The position numbers and the translations under genes are program-made. A model generated the notes under the pieces. That model was not told where the DNA came from, did not search any database, and saw only the letters and a list, made by a program, of their open reading frames with translations. From Sphingobacteriales bacterium (GTDB lineage: Bacteria; Bacteroidota; Bacteroidia; Chitinophagales; LD1), in contig JADFDM010000006.1 in assembly GCA_018262795.1 (NCBI GenBank), forward strand, positions 177,319 through 241,318: 64,000 bases of DNA. Reading direction: 5' to 3'. This document shows positions 45,332-55,265 of this stretch, in pieces. Numbering within the stretch: position 1 is the first letter of the stretch; every line of letters starts with the position of its first letter.

Positions 45332-46717
45332 ATGAGTTTACCATTGAAAAATAAAGTGCGGATTGTTACAGCCGCTTCTCTTTTTGACGGGCACGATGCC
45401 GCCATCAATATTATGCGCAGAATTATGCAAGCCAAAGGAGCCGAGGTGATTCACTTAGGCCATAACCGCAGTGCAAGGGAGATTGTAGAAGCCGCTATCC
45501 AAGAAGATGTGCAAGGCATCGCTATTACCAGCTATCAGGGAGGGCACATTGAGTTTTTTAAATACATGTACGATTTGCTGCAAGAGCGGCATTGTGGCCA
45601 CATCAAAATATTTGGCGGGGGTGGTGGCACTATTCTCCCCTCCGAGATTGAAGAGTTGCAACAGTATGGCATTGCCCGCATTTATTCCCCTGATGATGGA
45701 AGAAAAATGGGGCTGGAAGGCATGATTGAAGAGGTGGTAACACAATGCGATTTTGACACGACCCAACAATCAGAAATAGAGAATCAGCAATTAGATTTAA
45801 ATACTACTAACTGGAAAGAAATAGCACAACTGATTACCCTTGCAGAAAATGGAAAGGTGGTTATCAAAAGCCTGAAATCCACCATCCCGGTTTTGGGAAT
45901 TACCGGCACCGGTGGAGCGGGAAAAAGTTCTGTGACCGATGAAATAGTGCGGAGATTTTTAAAGAATTTCCCGGATAAAACCATCGCTGTTATTTCGGTA
46001 GATCCGAGTAAAAAGAAAACAGGAGGAGCTTTGTTGGGCGACCGTATTCGCATGAATTCTATTTCGAGTCCGCGGGCTTATATGCGCTCCTTGGCTACTC
46101 GCGAAAGCGACCGGGCGTTGAGTAAACATGTGCAAGAAGCGGTGGACATTTGCCGGGCTGCTCATTTCGATTTTATTATTTTAGAGAGTGCCGGTGTAGG
46201 GCAAAGCGACACCTCTATCCTCGACTACTGCAACGTGAGTATGTATGTAATGACTCCGGAATACGGAGCCGCTACACAGTTAGAAAAAATCAACATGCTC
46301 GATTATGCCGATGTGATTGCCATCAACAAGTTTGATAAAGCCGGTGCGCTGGATGCTTTTCATGATGTGTGCAAACAATACAAGCGCAACCACCTTCTAT
46401 TTGAAACAAAGAATGAAGACTTGCCGATTGTGGGGGCCATTGCCTCGCAGTTTAATGACGCAGGGGTAAATCACTTGTTTGAATTACTAATGAAGAAAGT
46501 GAAGGAAAAAACCGGAGCCGAATTCCATGTAAAACACACCTCTGCAAAAGCTACTACTTCACGTTCGCAAATTATCCCTCCGGCACGGGTGCGGTATTTG
46601 GCTGAGATTGCTGAGACGATAGAACGTTATGACGAGTGGGCCGATGAGCAGAGTGAGATTGCACGAAAACTATATCAGATAGACGGAACGATTACCTTGA
46701 TGGATAAAGAAAAGTAA
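45332..46717 (+). CDS. IcmF-type B12-binding plus G-protein chaperone half (separate gene)
   Basis: The 461-residue product is the front part of an IcmF (isobutyryl-CoA mutase fused) enzyme. Residues 1-140 are a cobalamin-binding domain with DGHDAA (His21 is the expected lower cobalt ligand) and the loop [17 protein letters not shown]. From about 185 a MeaB/ArgK-like GTPase follows: P-loop GTGGAGKS (192-199), [18 protein letters not shown] (285-294) and NKFD (332-335). The product ends with [20 protein letters not shown], the linker that in IcmF leads into the mutase barrel. Here it stops at 46717 and a SWIM gene begins 3 bp later. The mutase half is at 48524. The halves probably form one holoenzyme; the G domain would load and guard adenosylcobalamin. 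Confidence 0.88.
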   Translation: MSLPLKNKVRIVTAASLFDGHDAAINIMRRIMQAKGAEVIHLGHNRSAREIVEAAIQEDVQGIAITSYQGGHIEFFKYMYDLLQERHCGHIKIFGGGGGTILPSEIEELQQYGIARIYSPDDGRKMGLEGMIEEVVTQCDFDTTQQSEIENQQLDLNTTNWKEIAQLITLAENGKVVIKSLKSTIPVLGITGTGGAGKSSVTDEIVRRFLKNFPDKTIAVISVDPSKKKTGGALLGDRIRMNSISSPRAYMRSLATRESDRALSKHVQEAVDICRAAHFDFIILESAGVGQSDTSILDYCNVSMYVMTPEYGAATQLEKINMLDYADVIAINKFDKAGALDAFHDVCKQYKRNHLLFETKNEDLPIVGAIASQFNDAGVNHLFELLMKKVKEKTGAEFHVKHTSAKATTSRSQIIPPARVRYLAEIAETIERYDEWADEQSEIARKLYQIDGTITLMDKEK

Positions 46718-46720
46718 CAC

Positions 46721-48520
46721 ATGAGGTACACGTTGAAAAATTTTGAAAAGCACTTCTCGGAAGAAATACTCAAACGAGGGAGGCAATACTATGACGAAGG
46801 AGCAGTAATAGAAGCCGTAGAAATAGATGAGAACGAGTGGGAAATAGAAGTGCAAGGGGCGAAAACCTATAGTGTAGAGTTGATGTTTGATAAGAAATAC
46901 AAACTGGAATTCAACGAGTGCTCTTGTCCATATTTTGAAGCCAATGACTGTTGCAAGCACGAAGTCGCAGCCTTATATTATTTGCGTGAAATCACTTCTA
47001 TTAAAGTGGTGGAAAGCAAAGAAAAGAAAGAGAATAAGTCTTCTATGGCCAAGCAATTAAAGTCGGCTCTCGCAAATTCGTCCAAAGAAATTTTGATAGA
47101 ATTTATCACTGAACATGCGACTTCAAACAAAGGCTTTGGGGCAAAGTTTTTAATGTTTGCCAAGCGGAAAGAAGTTGAAGAGAGCGAAGATTATTCTGCC
47201 TATTCTTTCATCATTACACAGGCGCTGAAAACTGCAAAGGGCAGATATACTTCATGGAACAATGATTCACTGAAAGAACTAAGCCTTTTACTACAACCGA
47301 TTGACGAAAAACTAAAAAATGCACTCAAAGAAAAGCACTACCTTTTAGTCTTTCATCTATCTACTGCTATTATAAAAGAATTCAGTGCCATGATTTATAA
47401 AATTCAGGGGAGATACAGCCAGCGTATGTTTGAAATTCATACTCGGGCTTACGATGCTTTTCTTGAACTTTTAAAAACAGAAATGGCATTAGAATTTAAA
47501 GAAACCATTTATGATTGGTTATGGAGCAATGCGGCTGATACCTCATACCACTTTGGCGATCAAAAGGCACTAAATAAAATACTTGGAGGCTCGTTGCGCA
47601 GCTCTGCCGAAAAGGAGAGGTATGTCAATTTTTTGAAGCAAAAAATAGAATCAGGAAGTACCGCAAAGCCCGATAGGCATAATCACCATTACCAAGCGAA
47701 CGAAGTCTTAAAATTGCATTTAGATCTATTAATTGAAGTTTACAAAAAGGAGGAAAGATGGGATGAGGCGAATTGCCTCATTATAGACCATTCTAAAAAG
47801 TATGCTGATTTCTTTAATCAATCGCTCGAAATTCTTTTTGCCACAAAAAGGTTTGAAGAGTTAGAGCAAATGATTATCCGAAAAATACAAGCATCCCCTT
47901 ATCTGAAGGGTAATTATTCAGAATTGCTTTTTAGGATAGCCGAGCAAACTAACAATGCCGATAACATTAAAAAACTTGCTGTTGGTTTATACCGGGGAAC
48001 GGGATCCTTACATTATTGCAGGGTTTACAAAAAACAGTTTACCCCAGAGGAATGGGTTACCGAATTTGAAAAATTCACTACTGCGTTAAAGAAAGCATTT
48101 GTTACAACCGATTTGCTCTGTCAGTTCTTCTTAGCTGAAAATGCTTTAGATAAGATTTATACAGAGCTAAGCTTGAATGGCAATTTTCTGCTGCTTGCAA
48201 AATACTCTTCTCATTTTTTCGAAAATGATAAAGCCGGATATTTTGAATTGTTTAAGCAATCCCTCACTCAAATTTTTCCAAAAACATATTGGGGTAGCCC
48301 AAATTACAATTCGGAGTATAGGATGATTGCGGAGTCATTAAATCTCTTAAAACAGAACAATCAAACCGAACTGTTGAAAAGCTTGGTTGAATATATTACA
48401 CTCCACTACAAGTTCAAAACCAATTTGATGAAGGTGCTGCAACCCTACCGTTCATTTTTGTCAAACTCTTCCACTACCAAATCAGCTATCACTAAGCAGA
48501 TTCAAATGAAGCTTAAATAA
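46721..48520 (+). CDS. SWIM zinc-finger protein lodged inside the icmF locus
   Basis: The 599-residue protein has an N-terminal SWIM domain: FEKHFSEEILKRGRQYY leads in, and CSC (Cys67, Cys69) with CCKH (Cys78, His80) completes the CxCx(n)CxH zinc motif. The rest is a long alpha-helical repeat region, with helix-turn-helix pairs such as EVYKKEERWDEANCLIIDHS and EILFATKRFEELEQMIIRKI, and no helicase motifs. Many SWIM proteins act with nucleic acids or as protein adapters. It starts 3 bp after the G-domain half and ends 3 bp before the mutase half of the IcmF-type enzyme, so all three are likely one transcript. No metabolic link is known to me. Confidence 0.85.
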   Translation: MRYTLKNFEKHFSEEILKRGRQYYDEGAVIEAVEIDENEWEIEVQGAKTYSVELMFDKKYKLEFNECSCPYFEANDCCKHEVAALYYLREITSIKVVESKEKKENKSSMAKQLKSALANSSKEILIEFITEHATSNKGFGAKFLMFAKRKEVEESEDYSAYSFIITQALKTAKGRYTSWNNDSLKELSLLLQPIDEKLKNALKEKHYLLVFHLSTAIIKEFSAMIYKIQGRYSQRMFEIHTRAYDAFLELLKTEMALEFKETIYDWLWSNAADTSYHFGDQKALNKILGGSLRSSAEKERYVNFLKQKIESGSTAKPDRHNHHYQANEVLKLHLDLLIEVYKKEERWDEANCLIIDHSKKYADFFNQSLEILFATKRFEELEQMIIRKIQASPYLKGNYSELLFRIAEQTNNADNIKKLAVGLYRGTGSLHYCRVYKKQFTPEEWVTEFEKFTTALKKAFVTTDLLCQFFLAENALDKIYTELSLNGNFLLLAKYSSHFFENDKAGYFELFKQSLTQIFPKTYWGSPNYNSEYRMIAESLNLLKQNNQTELLKSLVEYITLHYKFKTNLMKVLQPYRSFLSNSSTTKSAITKQIQMKLK

Positions 48521-48523
48521 AAA

Positions 48524-50455
48524 ATGATGCTCACCAAAGAACTAAAGAAAAAATACGCGGAACTTGAACTTCAATTACATCCCGACTGCAAAAAACTTTT
48601 GGATGGATGGGAAGAGTTGAAGAAGAAATATTCGGGTGAAACATTTGCCTTTAAAGTGCGTGATAAGACATTGGATATACCTTTCACTAATACCTCCTTA
48701 AGCGGAATCGGCATTAAAAAGATTTACCTGCCGCGTTATAGCGACTGGGGCGATATTCTAAAATGGCAATTGCAGGAAAATGTACCGGGTGAATTTCCGT
48801 ACACAGCCGGTGTATTTCCACTGAAGCGCGAAGGCGAAGACCCCACTCGGATGTTTGCCGGTGAAGGGGGCCCCGAGAGAACCAACAAACGATTTCACTA
48901 TGTATCGCTGGGGCAACCTGCCATTCGCTTATCTACTGCATTTGACAGTGTTACCCTCTATGGCGAAGACCCGGATCATCGCCCCGATATTTACGGCAAG
49001 GTGGGCAATAGTGGTGTAAGCATTGCTACAGTGGACGATGCCAAAAAACTCTATAGCGGCTTTAATCTATGTGACCCCAAAACTTCGGTGAGCATGACCA
49101 TCAACGGCCCGGCACCTATTATTTTGGCTTTCTTCATGAATGCAGCAATTGATCAGGAGTGCGAGAAATACATCAAGGAGCACAAAATCAGTATTGCCGA
49201 TAGCGGGTTGCCGATGGCCGATTTACCTAAGTACAATGGTCCTTTGCCTGAAGGAAACAACGGTTTGGGCTTGCAACTGTTGGGCTTAAGTGGTAGCGAT
49301 GTTCTGCCTGCTAATGTGTACGAAAAACTGAAAGCAAAAGCGCTTGCTTCAGTGCGCGGAACGGTGCAAGCCGATATACTGAAAGAAGATCAGGCACAAA
49401 ACACCTGCATTTTTTCAACGGAATTCTCATTGAAATTAATGGGCGATGTGCAGGAGTATTTTATTCAACATGCGGTGCGCAATTTTTATTCGGTCTCCAT
49501 CAGCGGCTATCACATTGCAGAAGCGGGGGCAAACCCAATTTCACAGTTGGCCTTTACTCTAAGCAATGGCTTTACCTATGTAGAATATTACCTGAGCAGA
49601 GGAATGAAGATTGATGACTTTGCCCCTAATCTTTCTTTCTTTTTCAGCAATGGCATGGATCCCGAATATTCAGTAATTGGCCGCGTGGCACGTAGAATAT
49701 GGGCGAAGGCAATGAAGAATAAATACAAGGCCAATGAGCGTTCGCAGAAACTGAAGTATCATATTCAAACATCCGGTCGAAGCCTGCACGCGCAAGAAAT
49801 TGATTTCAACGACATTCGAACTACCTTGCAGGCGCTTTATGCTATTTACGATAATTGCAATTCGTTGCACACCAATGCTTACGATGAAGCCATCACCACA
49901 CCTACCGAAGAAAGTGTGCGCAGAGCTATGGCTATTCAACTCATTATTAATCGCGAGTTGGGTACTGCCAAGAACGAAAATCCCAATCAGGGTTCATTTT
50001 TAATTGAAGAGTTGACAGACTTAGTAGAGGAAGCGGTGCTCACTGAATTTAAACGTATCGCTGAACGCGGGGGAGTGTTGGGAGCTATGGAGCGCATGTA
50101 TCAGCGCAATAAAATACAGGAAGAGAGCCTGCACTACGAACACCTGAAACATACGGGGGAATATCCTATTGTGGGAGTAAATACTTTCTTGAGCAAAAAT
50201 GGCTCGCCCACTATTATACCCGAAGAGGTAATCCGAAGCACTGCGGAAGAAAAAGAATTTCAAATCACGGCTCTCAACGCCTTTAAGAAACGACACAGTG
50301 AAAAAAGTGCGGAAGCATTAAACCATCTACAACAAGTAGCCATAAATAACGAGAACCTTTTTGCCGAACTAATGGAAACCGTAAAGCATTGTTCGCTTGG
50401 CGAAATTACTCATGCACTGTTTGAAGTGGGGGGGCAGTATAGGAGGAGTATGTAA
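48524..50455 (+). CDS. IcmF-type acyl-CoA mutase catalytic half (separate gene)
   Basis: The 643-residue product is the substrate-binding (beta/alpha)8 barrel of a methylmalonyl/isobutyryl-CoA mutase. Visible signatures are [20 protein letters not shown] (residues 86-105), [17 protein letters not shown], the catalytic-region [20 protein letters not shown], and [20 protein letters not shown]. The first 60 residues ([20 protein letters not shown]) are the usual IcmF linker, which in fused enzymes sits between G domain and barrel. No B12-binding domain is present, so it must work with the gene at 45332. The two halves sum to 1104 residues, near a fused IcmF. Whether the substrate is isobutyryl-CoA or another branched acyl-CoA cannot be told from sequence. 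Confidence 0.9.
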   Translation: MMLTKELKKKYAELELQLHPDCKKLLDGWEELKKKYSGETFAFKVRDKTLDIPFTNTSLSGIGIKKIYLPRYSDWGDILKWQLQENVPGEFPYTAGVFPLKREGEDPTRMFAGEGGPERTNKRFHYVSLGQPAIRLSTAFDSVTLYGEDPDHRPDIYGKVGNSGVSIATVDDAKKLYSGFNLCDPKTSVSMTINGPAPIILAFFMNAAIDQECEKYIKEHKISIADSGLPMADLPKYNGPLPEGNNGLGLQLLGLSGSDVLPANVYEKLKAKALASVRGTVQADILKEDQAQNTCIFSTEFSLKLMGDVQEYFIQHAVRNFYSVSISGYHIAEAGANPISQLAFTLSNGFTYVEYYLSRGMKIDDFAPNLSFFFSNGMDPEYSVIGRVARRIWAKAMKNKYKANERSQKLKYHIQTSGRSLHAQEIDFNDIRTTLQALYAIYDNCNSLHTNAYDEAITTPTEESVRRAMAIQLIINRELGTAKNENPNQGSFLIEELTDLVEEAVLTEFKRIAERGGVLGAMERMYQRNKIQEESLHYEHLKHTGEYPIVGVNTFLSKNGSPTIIPEEVIRSTAEEKEFQITALNAFKKRHSEKSAEALNHLQQVAINNENLFAELMETVKHCSLGEITHALFEVGGQYRRSM

Positions 50456-50518
50456 ACCTCCAAACCCTCTTGCCGAAAAATCAGGATGAAACAAAAGGGA
50501 TTTTGAAAGACAGAAAAT

Positions 50519-50541
50519 AAAGTTCACGTTTCGTGAACTTT
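50519..50541. promoter_or_regulatory. Palindromic operator upstream of the HigBA locus
   Basis: AAAGTTCACG (50519-50528) and CGTGAACTTT (50532-50541) form a perfect 10-bp inverted repeat around TTT, 25 bp before the toxin reading frame. Placement and symmetry suit an autorepressor site for the HigA-type antitoxin. A terminator for the mutase gene is less likely because the stem is AT-rich at its base and lacks a T tail on the plus strand. Confidence 0.6.
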
Positions 50542-50565
50542 AAAAAAAACTATCCGAATATTTGA

Positions 50566-50899
50566 ATACGCGTTCATTTAATTAAGAAACAACCGATAGA
50601 AGATTATGTGGCGGGACATGCTGCAAGTAAAATTCCCGTTTGTAGCGTGGTTAAGTAAAGTGACGTTTGCCGATTGGGAACCCTCGTCCGATATAAAGAA
50701 AACGTTTGGCTCGGCAGATTTACTGGGGAAAGGAAGTGAGCGAGTAGTGTTTGATTTAGGTGGAAATAATTACCGAATGATAGACAAATATGTGTTTTGC
50801 CAAAAGCGGGTGTATTTGTTTGTGTGCTGGATTGGCACACATGCTGTTTACGACAAACTTTGTAAAGAGAATAAACAATACACCATAAATATTTATTGA
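50566..50899 (+). pseudogene. higB: HigB-type mRNA interferase, apparently inactivated
   Basis: HigB toxins cleave ribosome-bound mRNA. The C-terminal three quarters (from 50606) is a clear HigB: FADWEPSSDIKKTFGSADLL, RVVFDLGGNNYRMIDKYVF and FVCWIGTHAVYDKL. Upstream, another frame reads RVHLIKKQPIEDYVAGHAAS, the typical HigB start region, beginning at ATA 50566 instead of ATG. The two frames join if one C is removed from the CCC at 50635-50637, giving KIPFVAWLSK. So there appear to be two lesions: a lost start codon (ATG to ATA) and a +1 frameshift. The ATG at 50606 would yield a 97-residue toxin with a scrambled N-terminus. A sequencing error in the CCC run remains possible. Confidence 0.68.
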
Positions 50900-50900
50900 T

Positions 50901-51326
50901 ATGGAAACGCTGAAATATAAAGTAATAAAAAGCAAAAGCCAATATAACAGTTACTGCAAAGAATTGGAAGAGTTGTTAGAAAATGGCAGCAAAGCCAAAG
51001 CAGTGAAAGATGAAATTGATTTGCTTACGTTATTGATTGAAACCTGGGATGATGCTCACAATAGTTTTGAGTACCTCGACCCGGTGCAATTGCTCGTTTC
51101 GCTGATGGAAGAAAAAAGTATGAAAGCAAAAGATTTAGTCGCAAAATTAGCGGTAAGTAAAGGATTGGTTTCCGATATACTGAATTACAAGAAAGGAATG
51201 AGCAAGAAAATAATACGCGGACTTTCTAATTTGTTTAGTGTAAACCACGAGGCGTTTAACCGCCACTATGAATTGGATTTGCCTAAACACAAAACAGTAA
51301 GGAAACGAAACTCAGTTTATGTATAG
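50901..51326 (+). CDS. higA: HigA-type antitoxin with helix-turn-helix
   Basis: The 141-residue protein starts 1 bp after the toxin stop. It has an N-terminal helical region (LEELLENGSKAKAVKDEIDL) that would wrap the toxin, followed by a helix-turn-helix domain: LVSLMEEKSMKAKDLVAKLA, VSKGLVSDILNYKKGMSKKI and IRGLSNLFSV. The basic tail KHKTVRKRNSVYV may contact DNA. The gene is intact although its toxin partner looks broken, so it could persist as an autoregulator using the palindrome at 50519. Confidence 0.9.
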   Translation: METLKYKVIKSKSQYNSYCKELEELLENGSKAKAVKDEIDLLTLLIETWDDAHNSFEYLDPVQLLVSLMEEKSMKAKDLVAKLAVSKGLVSDILNYKKGMSKKIIRGLSNLFSVNHEAFNRHYELDLPKHKTVRKRNSVYV

Positions 51327-51428
51327 TAAGCATAACAACCACCGAGAAATTACCCATGCGCGGTTTACCGGATACTTCCCTCCATTGTGATTAAACCCTT
51401 ATCTTTACCCTCCGATCTTTTTAAGAAC

Positions 51429-52352
51429 ATGAAGCCATACCAAACCTTACTTTATTATAAATATTCCACTATCTCCCATCCGGAAGAGTTTGCCGTGCAG
51501 CATCTGGAGTTTTGTGAACGACTCGGCATAGTCGGAAGAATAATAGTGGCAGCGGAAGGACTGAACGGCACCGTAAGTGGCACGGTAGTGCAGTGTAAAA
51601 AATATATGGATTATGTGAAGAGCGATCCGGTGTTTGAGGGAATTGAGTTTAAAATTGATGAAGTAGATCGTCCTTCGTTTGAGCGACTTTTTGTACGAGT
51701 GAAGCCAGAGATAGTGCACAGCAGTTTGCGGGGTATGAAGCATGTAGATCCGAACAAAACTACCGGTATTCATTTAAAGCCGCACGAAGTGGATGAAATG
51801 ATGGAGCAGGACGATGTTATATTTGTGGATGTTCGCTCGAACTACGAAAGCAATGTAGGGTATTTTAAAAATGCCATGAAACTTGACATTGATAACTTCC
51901 GCGATTTCCCGGAGCAACTAAAGCAACTTGAGCATTTAAAAGATAAAAAAGTAGTGACCTATTGTACCGGTGGCATTAAATGTGAAAAGGCGAGTGGCTA
52001 CTTATTGCAAAACGGTTTTAAAAATGTTTATCAGGTGGATGGAGGCGTGGTGAAATACGCCAAAGAAACCGGAGGTAAAAATTTTGAAGGCAAACTGTAT
52101 GTATTTGATAACAGAGTTGTTGTGGACGTGAATTCAGTAGCGCCCTCTATCGTTTCTACCTGCAAAATATGCGGAACTAAATCGGCCCACATGGTCAACT
52201 GTGCCAACCCGGAATGCAACGAGCACTTTGTGCTTTGCGAAGATTGCGGCTGGCAGATGGAGGGCTGCTGTAGCGAAGCCTGCATGAAAGCCCCGAACAG
52301 AAGAGGGTATGACGGCACGGGGTATTACCAGCGGGAATCTGTACTTATTTAA
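51429..52352 (+). CDS. trhO: tRNA uridine hydroxylase TrhO (rhodanese-like)
   Basis: TrhO (formerly YceA) hydroxylates U34 in tRNA using oxygen. I chose ATG 51429, as the upstream GTG adds 14 atypical residues. The 307-residue protein has the N-terminal acylphosphatase-like domain (MKPYQTLLYYKYSTI, GRIIVAAEGLNGTVSG), then a rhodanese domain with DVRSNYESNVGYFKNA and the loop YCTGGIKCEKASGYL bearing the active-site Cys. It ends with two Cys clusters (CKICGTKSAHMVNCANPEC, CEDCGWQMEGCCSEAC) that probably bind zinc. It is monocistronic between higA and a small exported gene. Confidence 0.94.
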   Translation: MKPYQTLLYYKYSTISHPEEFAVQHLEFCERLGIVGRIIVAAEGLNGTVSGTVVQCKKYMDYVKSDPVFEGIEFKIDEVDRPSFERLFVRVKPEIVHSSLRGMKHVDPNKTTGIHLKPHEVDEMMEQDDVIFVDVRSNYESNVGYFKNAMKLDIDNFRDFPEQLKQLEHLKDKKVVTYCTGGIKCEKASGYLLQNGFKNVYQVDGGVVKYAKETGGKNFEGKLYVFDNRVVVDVNSVAPSIVSTCKICGTKSAHMVNCANPECNEHFVLCEDCGWQMEGCCSEACMKAPNRRGYDGTGYYQRESVLI

Positions 52353-52454
52353 GAATGGTTGGCATGATTTAGTCGCTGTAAGCAGAGCAGAAGTCTATCC
52401 CTAATTGTAAACTGACCTGTGTACTTTGCGGGAGATCAGTTCATTCAACAAAAC

Positions 52455-52811
52455 CTAAAGTTGTTTCAGAAAAGTGTAGTCAGTAACCAAAGAGCCTTGC
52501 TCTCCGGTGGTAGATTGTGAGATAAGAAAATACCCTTTCGCTTTGAGTTCATTGATCACTTCATTTACCTTTTTCAGATTGTCCGTTTCAGTTTTCTCAC
52601 TGTAAGGTTGCAAGCCTATCTCTTCGCTTTTCCCATCTTCATACACAATAATAATTTTGGCTTGAAGGTAGCCCAAGCCCATGCCTACCCCTTTGTTACA
52701 ATCAAACACCCTCACAGTAGCATAACCGCCTTGCTGTGAATAAGAGAATTGAAAAGAGGCCATCAAAAAAGTAAGAGGTAAAATAAATTTGAGCATCGCG
52801 GTCGTTTTCAT
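52455..52811 (-). CDS. Small exported protein of unknown function
   Basis: Met at 52811 gives the cleanest signal peptide (TTAMLKFILPLTFLMASFQF, then SYSQ). An upstream start at 52829 only adds MRYMIR. The mature ~90 residues read QGGYATVRVFDCNKGVGMGL, VYEDGKSEEIGLQPYSEKTE, and LISQSTTGEQGSLVTDYTFL, consistent with a small beta/alpha domain. I do not recognise a family. It follows the oxidoreductase gene by about 40 bp on the same strand. Confidence 0.75.
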   Translation of the reverse strand: MKTTAMLKFILPLTFLMASFQFSYSQQGGYATVRVFDCNKGVGMGLGYLQAKIIIVYEDGKSEEIGLQPYSEKTETDNLKKVNEVINELKAKGYFLISQSTTGEQGSLVTDYTFLKQL

Positions 52812-52850
52812 ACGAATCATATAACGCAAAAGTAAACGAAGATTATACTT

Positions 52851-53870
52851 CTACCACTTGCAAGCTACCTTACCCGTGCTTTTTCGGCTTTCTAAATATT
52901 TATGCGCCTCCGCTATATCTTCCGCTTTAAAAACCTTTCCAGCTGAAGGTTGAAAAATACCTGCATCGTACAGCCTCACCACATTCTCTAAGCACCTTTT
53001 CAGCGTCATGGGTTTATTATCTGCTATGCGCAGCATGTTCACGCCTAACAGACTTTTAGAGCTGAGCATAAAAACTGCCGGATGGTAAAAGCCGAATTGG
53101 ATAGCCTTACTCAATTGATAGAAAATGTTTTTTGAATCACTCATATCGGCTGCCCCGTAGCATACAATCCTTCCGCCTGCTGCCAATACCCTAATCCCTT
53201 TCCGGATAAAGCCGGCTCCTACAGCATCGAAAATCACATCTACTCCTTCGCCCTTAGTCGCCCCCTTTACAAATTCACCAAAATCTTTTTTGGCTGTATG
53301 AATCACATGATGTGCTCCGGCTGCTCTTAGCAGTTCAATTTTTGATTCGCTACCGGTGGTCGCAAATATTTCACAGCCTTTATATCGGGCGTATTGCATC
53401 AAAGCGGAACCCACACCACCGGCAGCCGAATGAATTAATACTTTGTCGCCTTCAAACAGATTTACCATCTCTGCTGCGCAATAGTAGGCGGTGCAATATT
53501 GAGTCGTGAGTGAAGTAGCTTCTGCGATATTCGGCTTTTCAGAAATTTTAGCAACTGCTCGCATATCCGTCACCGCATATTCAGCATATCCGCCAAAGCG
53601 GGTAAGAGCAGTTACCCGATCGCCTTTCGCAAAGTCTTTCACGCTGGAGCCTACCTGCTCCACTGTTCCGCAAACATCATATCCCACCACTCCCGGAAGC
53701 CGAGGCGCATCCTTATACATTCCCTTGCGCGCCATCACATCCGCAAAGTTTAATCCGAAGCCTTCCACTTTCACCAATAACTCTCCCGGCTGGGGAACGG
53801 GTTTTGGTGTTTCCCGCAACTCAAATGCCTTGTCGGCATCTCCGTGTGTAACTATATAAATCGCTTTCAT
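52851..53870 (-). CDS. Zinc-independent MDR family NADPH:quinone oxidoreductase
   Basis: Medium-chain dehydrogenases of this type reduce quinones or enones with NADPH. Met 53870 starts the standard MKAIYIVTHGDADKAFEL; the upstream start adds a charged lead without support. The ~339-residue protein has PQPGELLVKVEGFGLNFADV, the catalytic-domain GVVGYDVCGTVEQVG and the Rossmann motif HSAAGGVGSALMQYARYKG followed by EIFATTGS. Structural zinc cysteines are absent, so it belongs to the quinone oxidoreductase/synaptic vesicle (VAT-1-like) branch. The substrate is unknown. Confidence 0.9.
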   Translation of the reverse strand: MKAIYIVTHGDADKAFELRETPKPVPQPGELLVKVEGFGLNFADVMARKGMYKDAPRLPGVVGYDVCGTVEQVGSSVKDFAKGDRVTALTRFGGYAEYAVTDMRAVAKISEKPNIAEATSLTTQYCTAYYCAAEMVNLFEGDKVLIHSAAGGVGSALMQYARYKGCEIFATTGSESKIELLRAAGAHHVIHTAKKDFGEFVKGATKGEGVDVIFDAVGAGFIRKGIRVLAAGGRIVCYGAADMSDSKNIFYQLSKAIQFGFYHPAVFMLSSKSLLGVNMLRIADNKPMTLKRCLENVVRLYDAGIFQPSAGKVFKAEDIAEAHKYLESRKSTGKVACKW

Positions 53871-54012
53871 GAACTTGTTTTCAGTGATGTAAATAGAATC
53901 TCCTTTTGGCAAGATAAGATTTATCAGTACAAAACGGAATTCGATATCTATCTCTGAGTTTTATGGAACAGATGGTATATTCGATGCGAAACGATCATTA
54001 AAAATAGTAGCG

Positions 54013-54768
54013 ATGGGAACGATAGAATTAAAGAAGATAAGTACAAAAGCTCCGGATCATTTGAAAAAAGAGGAGACGAAAAAGGAGTTAGAAAATCTGA
54101 AAGAGCAGTTAGAGAAATTACAGAACCTGATGTATGCCGAAAGCAAGCACTCTTTACTCGTAGTGTTGCAGGGGATGGATGCTTCGGGCAAGGACGGCAC
54201 CATCAAAAATGTGTTTCAAGCGGTAAACCCTATGGGCTGCCGGGTCGTTGCATTTAAGAAGCCCACCGAGTTGGAAATGAAACATGATTTTTTGTGGAGA
54301 GTGCACAGTCAGGTACCCGAGTTAGGCATGATTCACATTTTTAATCGTTCACATTACGAAGACGTGCTGATTCAGCGCGTACACAAATGGGTAGATGAAA
54401 AAACCATCCGAAACCGCTTCGTGCACATCAACAATTTTGAAAAACTTTTGACGGAAACGGGAACCACCGTGTTGAAATTTTATCTGCATGTGTCTCCCGA
54501 AGAACAGTTGGAGCGATTGGAAGAAAGGCTGAGTGATGAAACCAAAAAATGGAAGTATAATGAGAACGATCTTCGCGAACGCGAGCGGTGGCCTGATTAT
54601 ATGAAAGCGTATGAAGATGCCTTTGATAGCTGCCATGAAGCAGCCCCTTGGCAAATAGTGCCGGCCGATCAGAATTGGTATAAGGAATATGTAATTGCTA
54701 AAAAAGTAGTAGAAACGCTGGAGGCTTTTAAAATGAAATTCCCAGGATTAAAAAAATCAGAATCATAA
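54013..54768 (+). CDS. Polyphosphate kinase 2 family protein
   Basis: PPK2 enzymes use polyphosphate to phosphorylate nucleotides (NDP or NMP). The 251-residue protein has Walker [10 protein letters not shown] (residues 54-62), Walker B-like NRSHYEDVL (111-119), the lid region [20 protein letters not shown] and the [12 protein letters not shown] helix. The single-domain length fits class I or III; class (NDP versus AMP acceptor) cannot be settled by eye. It is 2 bp before an RraA-like gene, so the two are cotranscribed. Confidence 0.93.
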   Translation: MGTIELKKISTKAPDHLKKEETKKELENLKEQLEKLQNLMYAESKHSLLVVLQGMDASGKDGTIKNVFQAVNPMGCRVVAFKKPTELEMKHDFLWRVHSQVPELGMIHIFNRSHYEDVLIQRVHKWVDEKTIRNRFVHINNFEKLLTETGTTVLKFYLHVSPEEQLERLEERLSDETKKWKYNENDLRERERWPDYMKAYEDAFDSCHEAAPWQIVPADQNWYKEYVIAKKVVETLEAFKMKFPGLKKSES

Positions 54769-54770
54769 AC

Positions 54771-55265
54771 ATGGAAATTAAAACAGCAGACTTATGTGAT
54801 GCATCTCCGGAAGATGTGCGAGTAGCTCAACCATTCGGCTGGAAAGATTATGGCGGTATGAAAAGCTTTTACGGCCAAATTGAAACCGTCAAATGTTTTG
54901 AAGATAATTCATTGGTGCGCAAGGCGCTGGAAGAGGACGGGAAAGGGAAGGTGTTAGTGGTAGATGGCGGAGGCTCCATGCGCTGCGCTTTACTCGGAGA
55001 TATGTTGGGGGAACTGGCCGTTAAAAATAAATGGAATGGCATATTGGTTTACGGCTGCATCCGCGACTCTGTGGCATTGGAAAAACTACATGTAGGCGTA
55101 AAAGCACTCGGCACTATCCCTCTCAAAAGCAACAAACGAAACGAAGGGCAAAAAAATATTCCTGTGCATTTCGCTGCGATTGATTTTATGCCGGGAGAAT
55201 ATGTGTATGCCGATGAAGATGGCGTTATCGTGTCGAAAGAAAATCTGATTATCGAATCAAAGTAA
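54771..55265 (+). CDS. RraA-like protein (RNase E regulator / HMG aldolase family)
   Basis: The 164-residue protein matches the RraA fold: [20 protein letters not shown], the GRG-like [20 protein letters not shown], and [20 protein letters not shown] with the conserved Arg-Asp pair. Some relatives are class II 4-hydroxy-4-methyl-2-oxoglutarate aldolases needing a metal, and E. coli RraA inhibits RNase E. Sequence alone does not decide. The 3' end overlaps the 3' end of the convergent adhesin gene by 17 bp (55249-55265). Confidence 0.92.
   Translation: MEIKTADLCDASPEDVRVAQPFGWKDYGGMKSFYGQIETVKCFEDNSLVRKALEEDGKGKVLVVDGGGSMRCALLGDMLGELAVKNKWNGILVYGCIRDSVALEKLHVGVKALGTIPLKSNKRNEGQKNIPVHFAAIDFMPGEYVYADEDGVIVSKENLIIESK

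Noticed and set aside
52851..53870. Zinc alcohol dehydrogenase
   Set aside because: The catalytic and structural zinc cysteine ligands of that branch are missing; the quinone oxidoreductase branch fits better.
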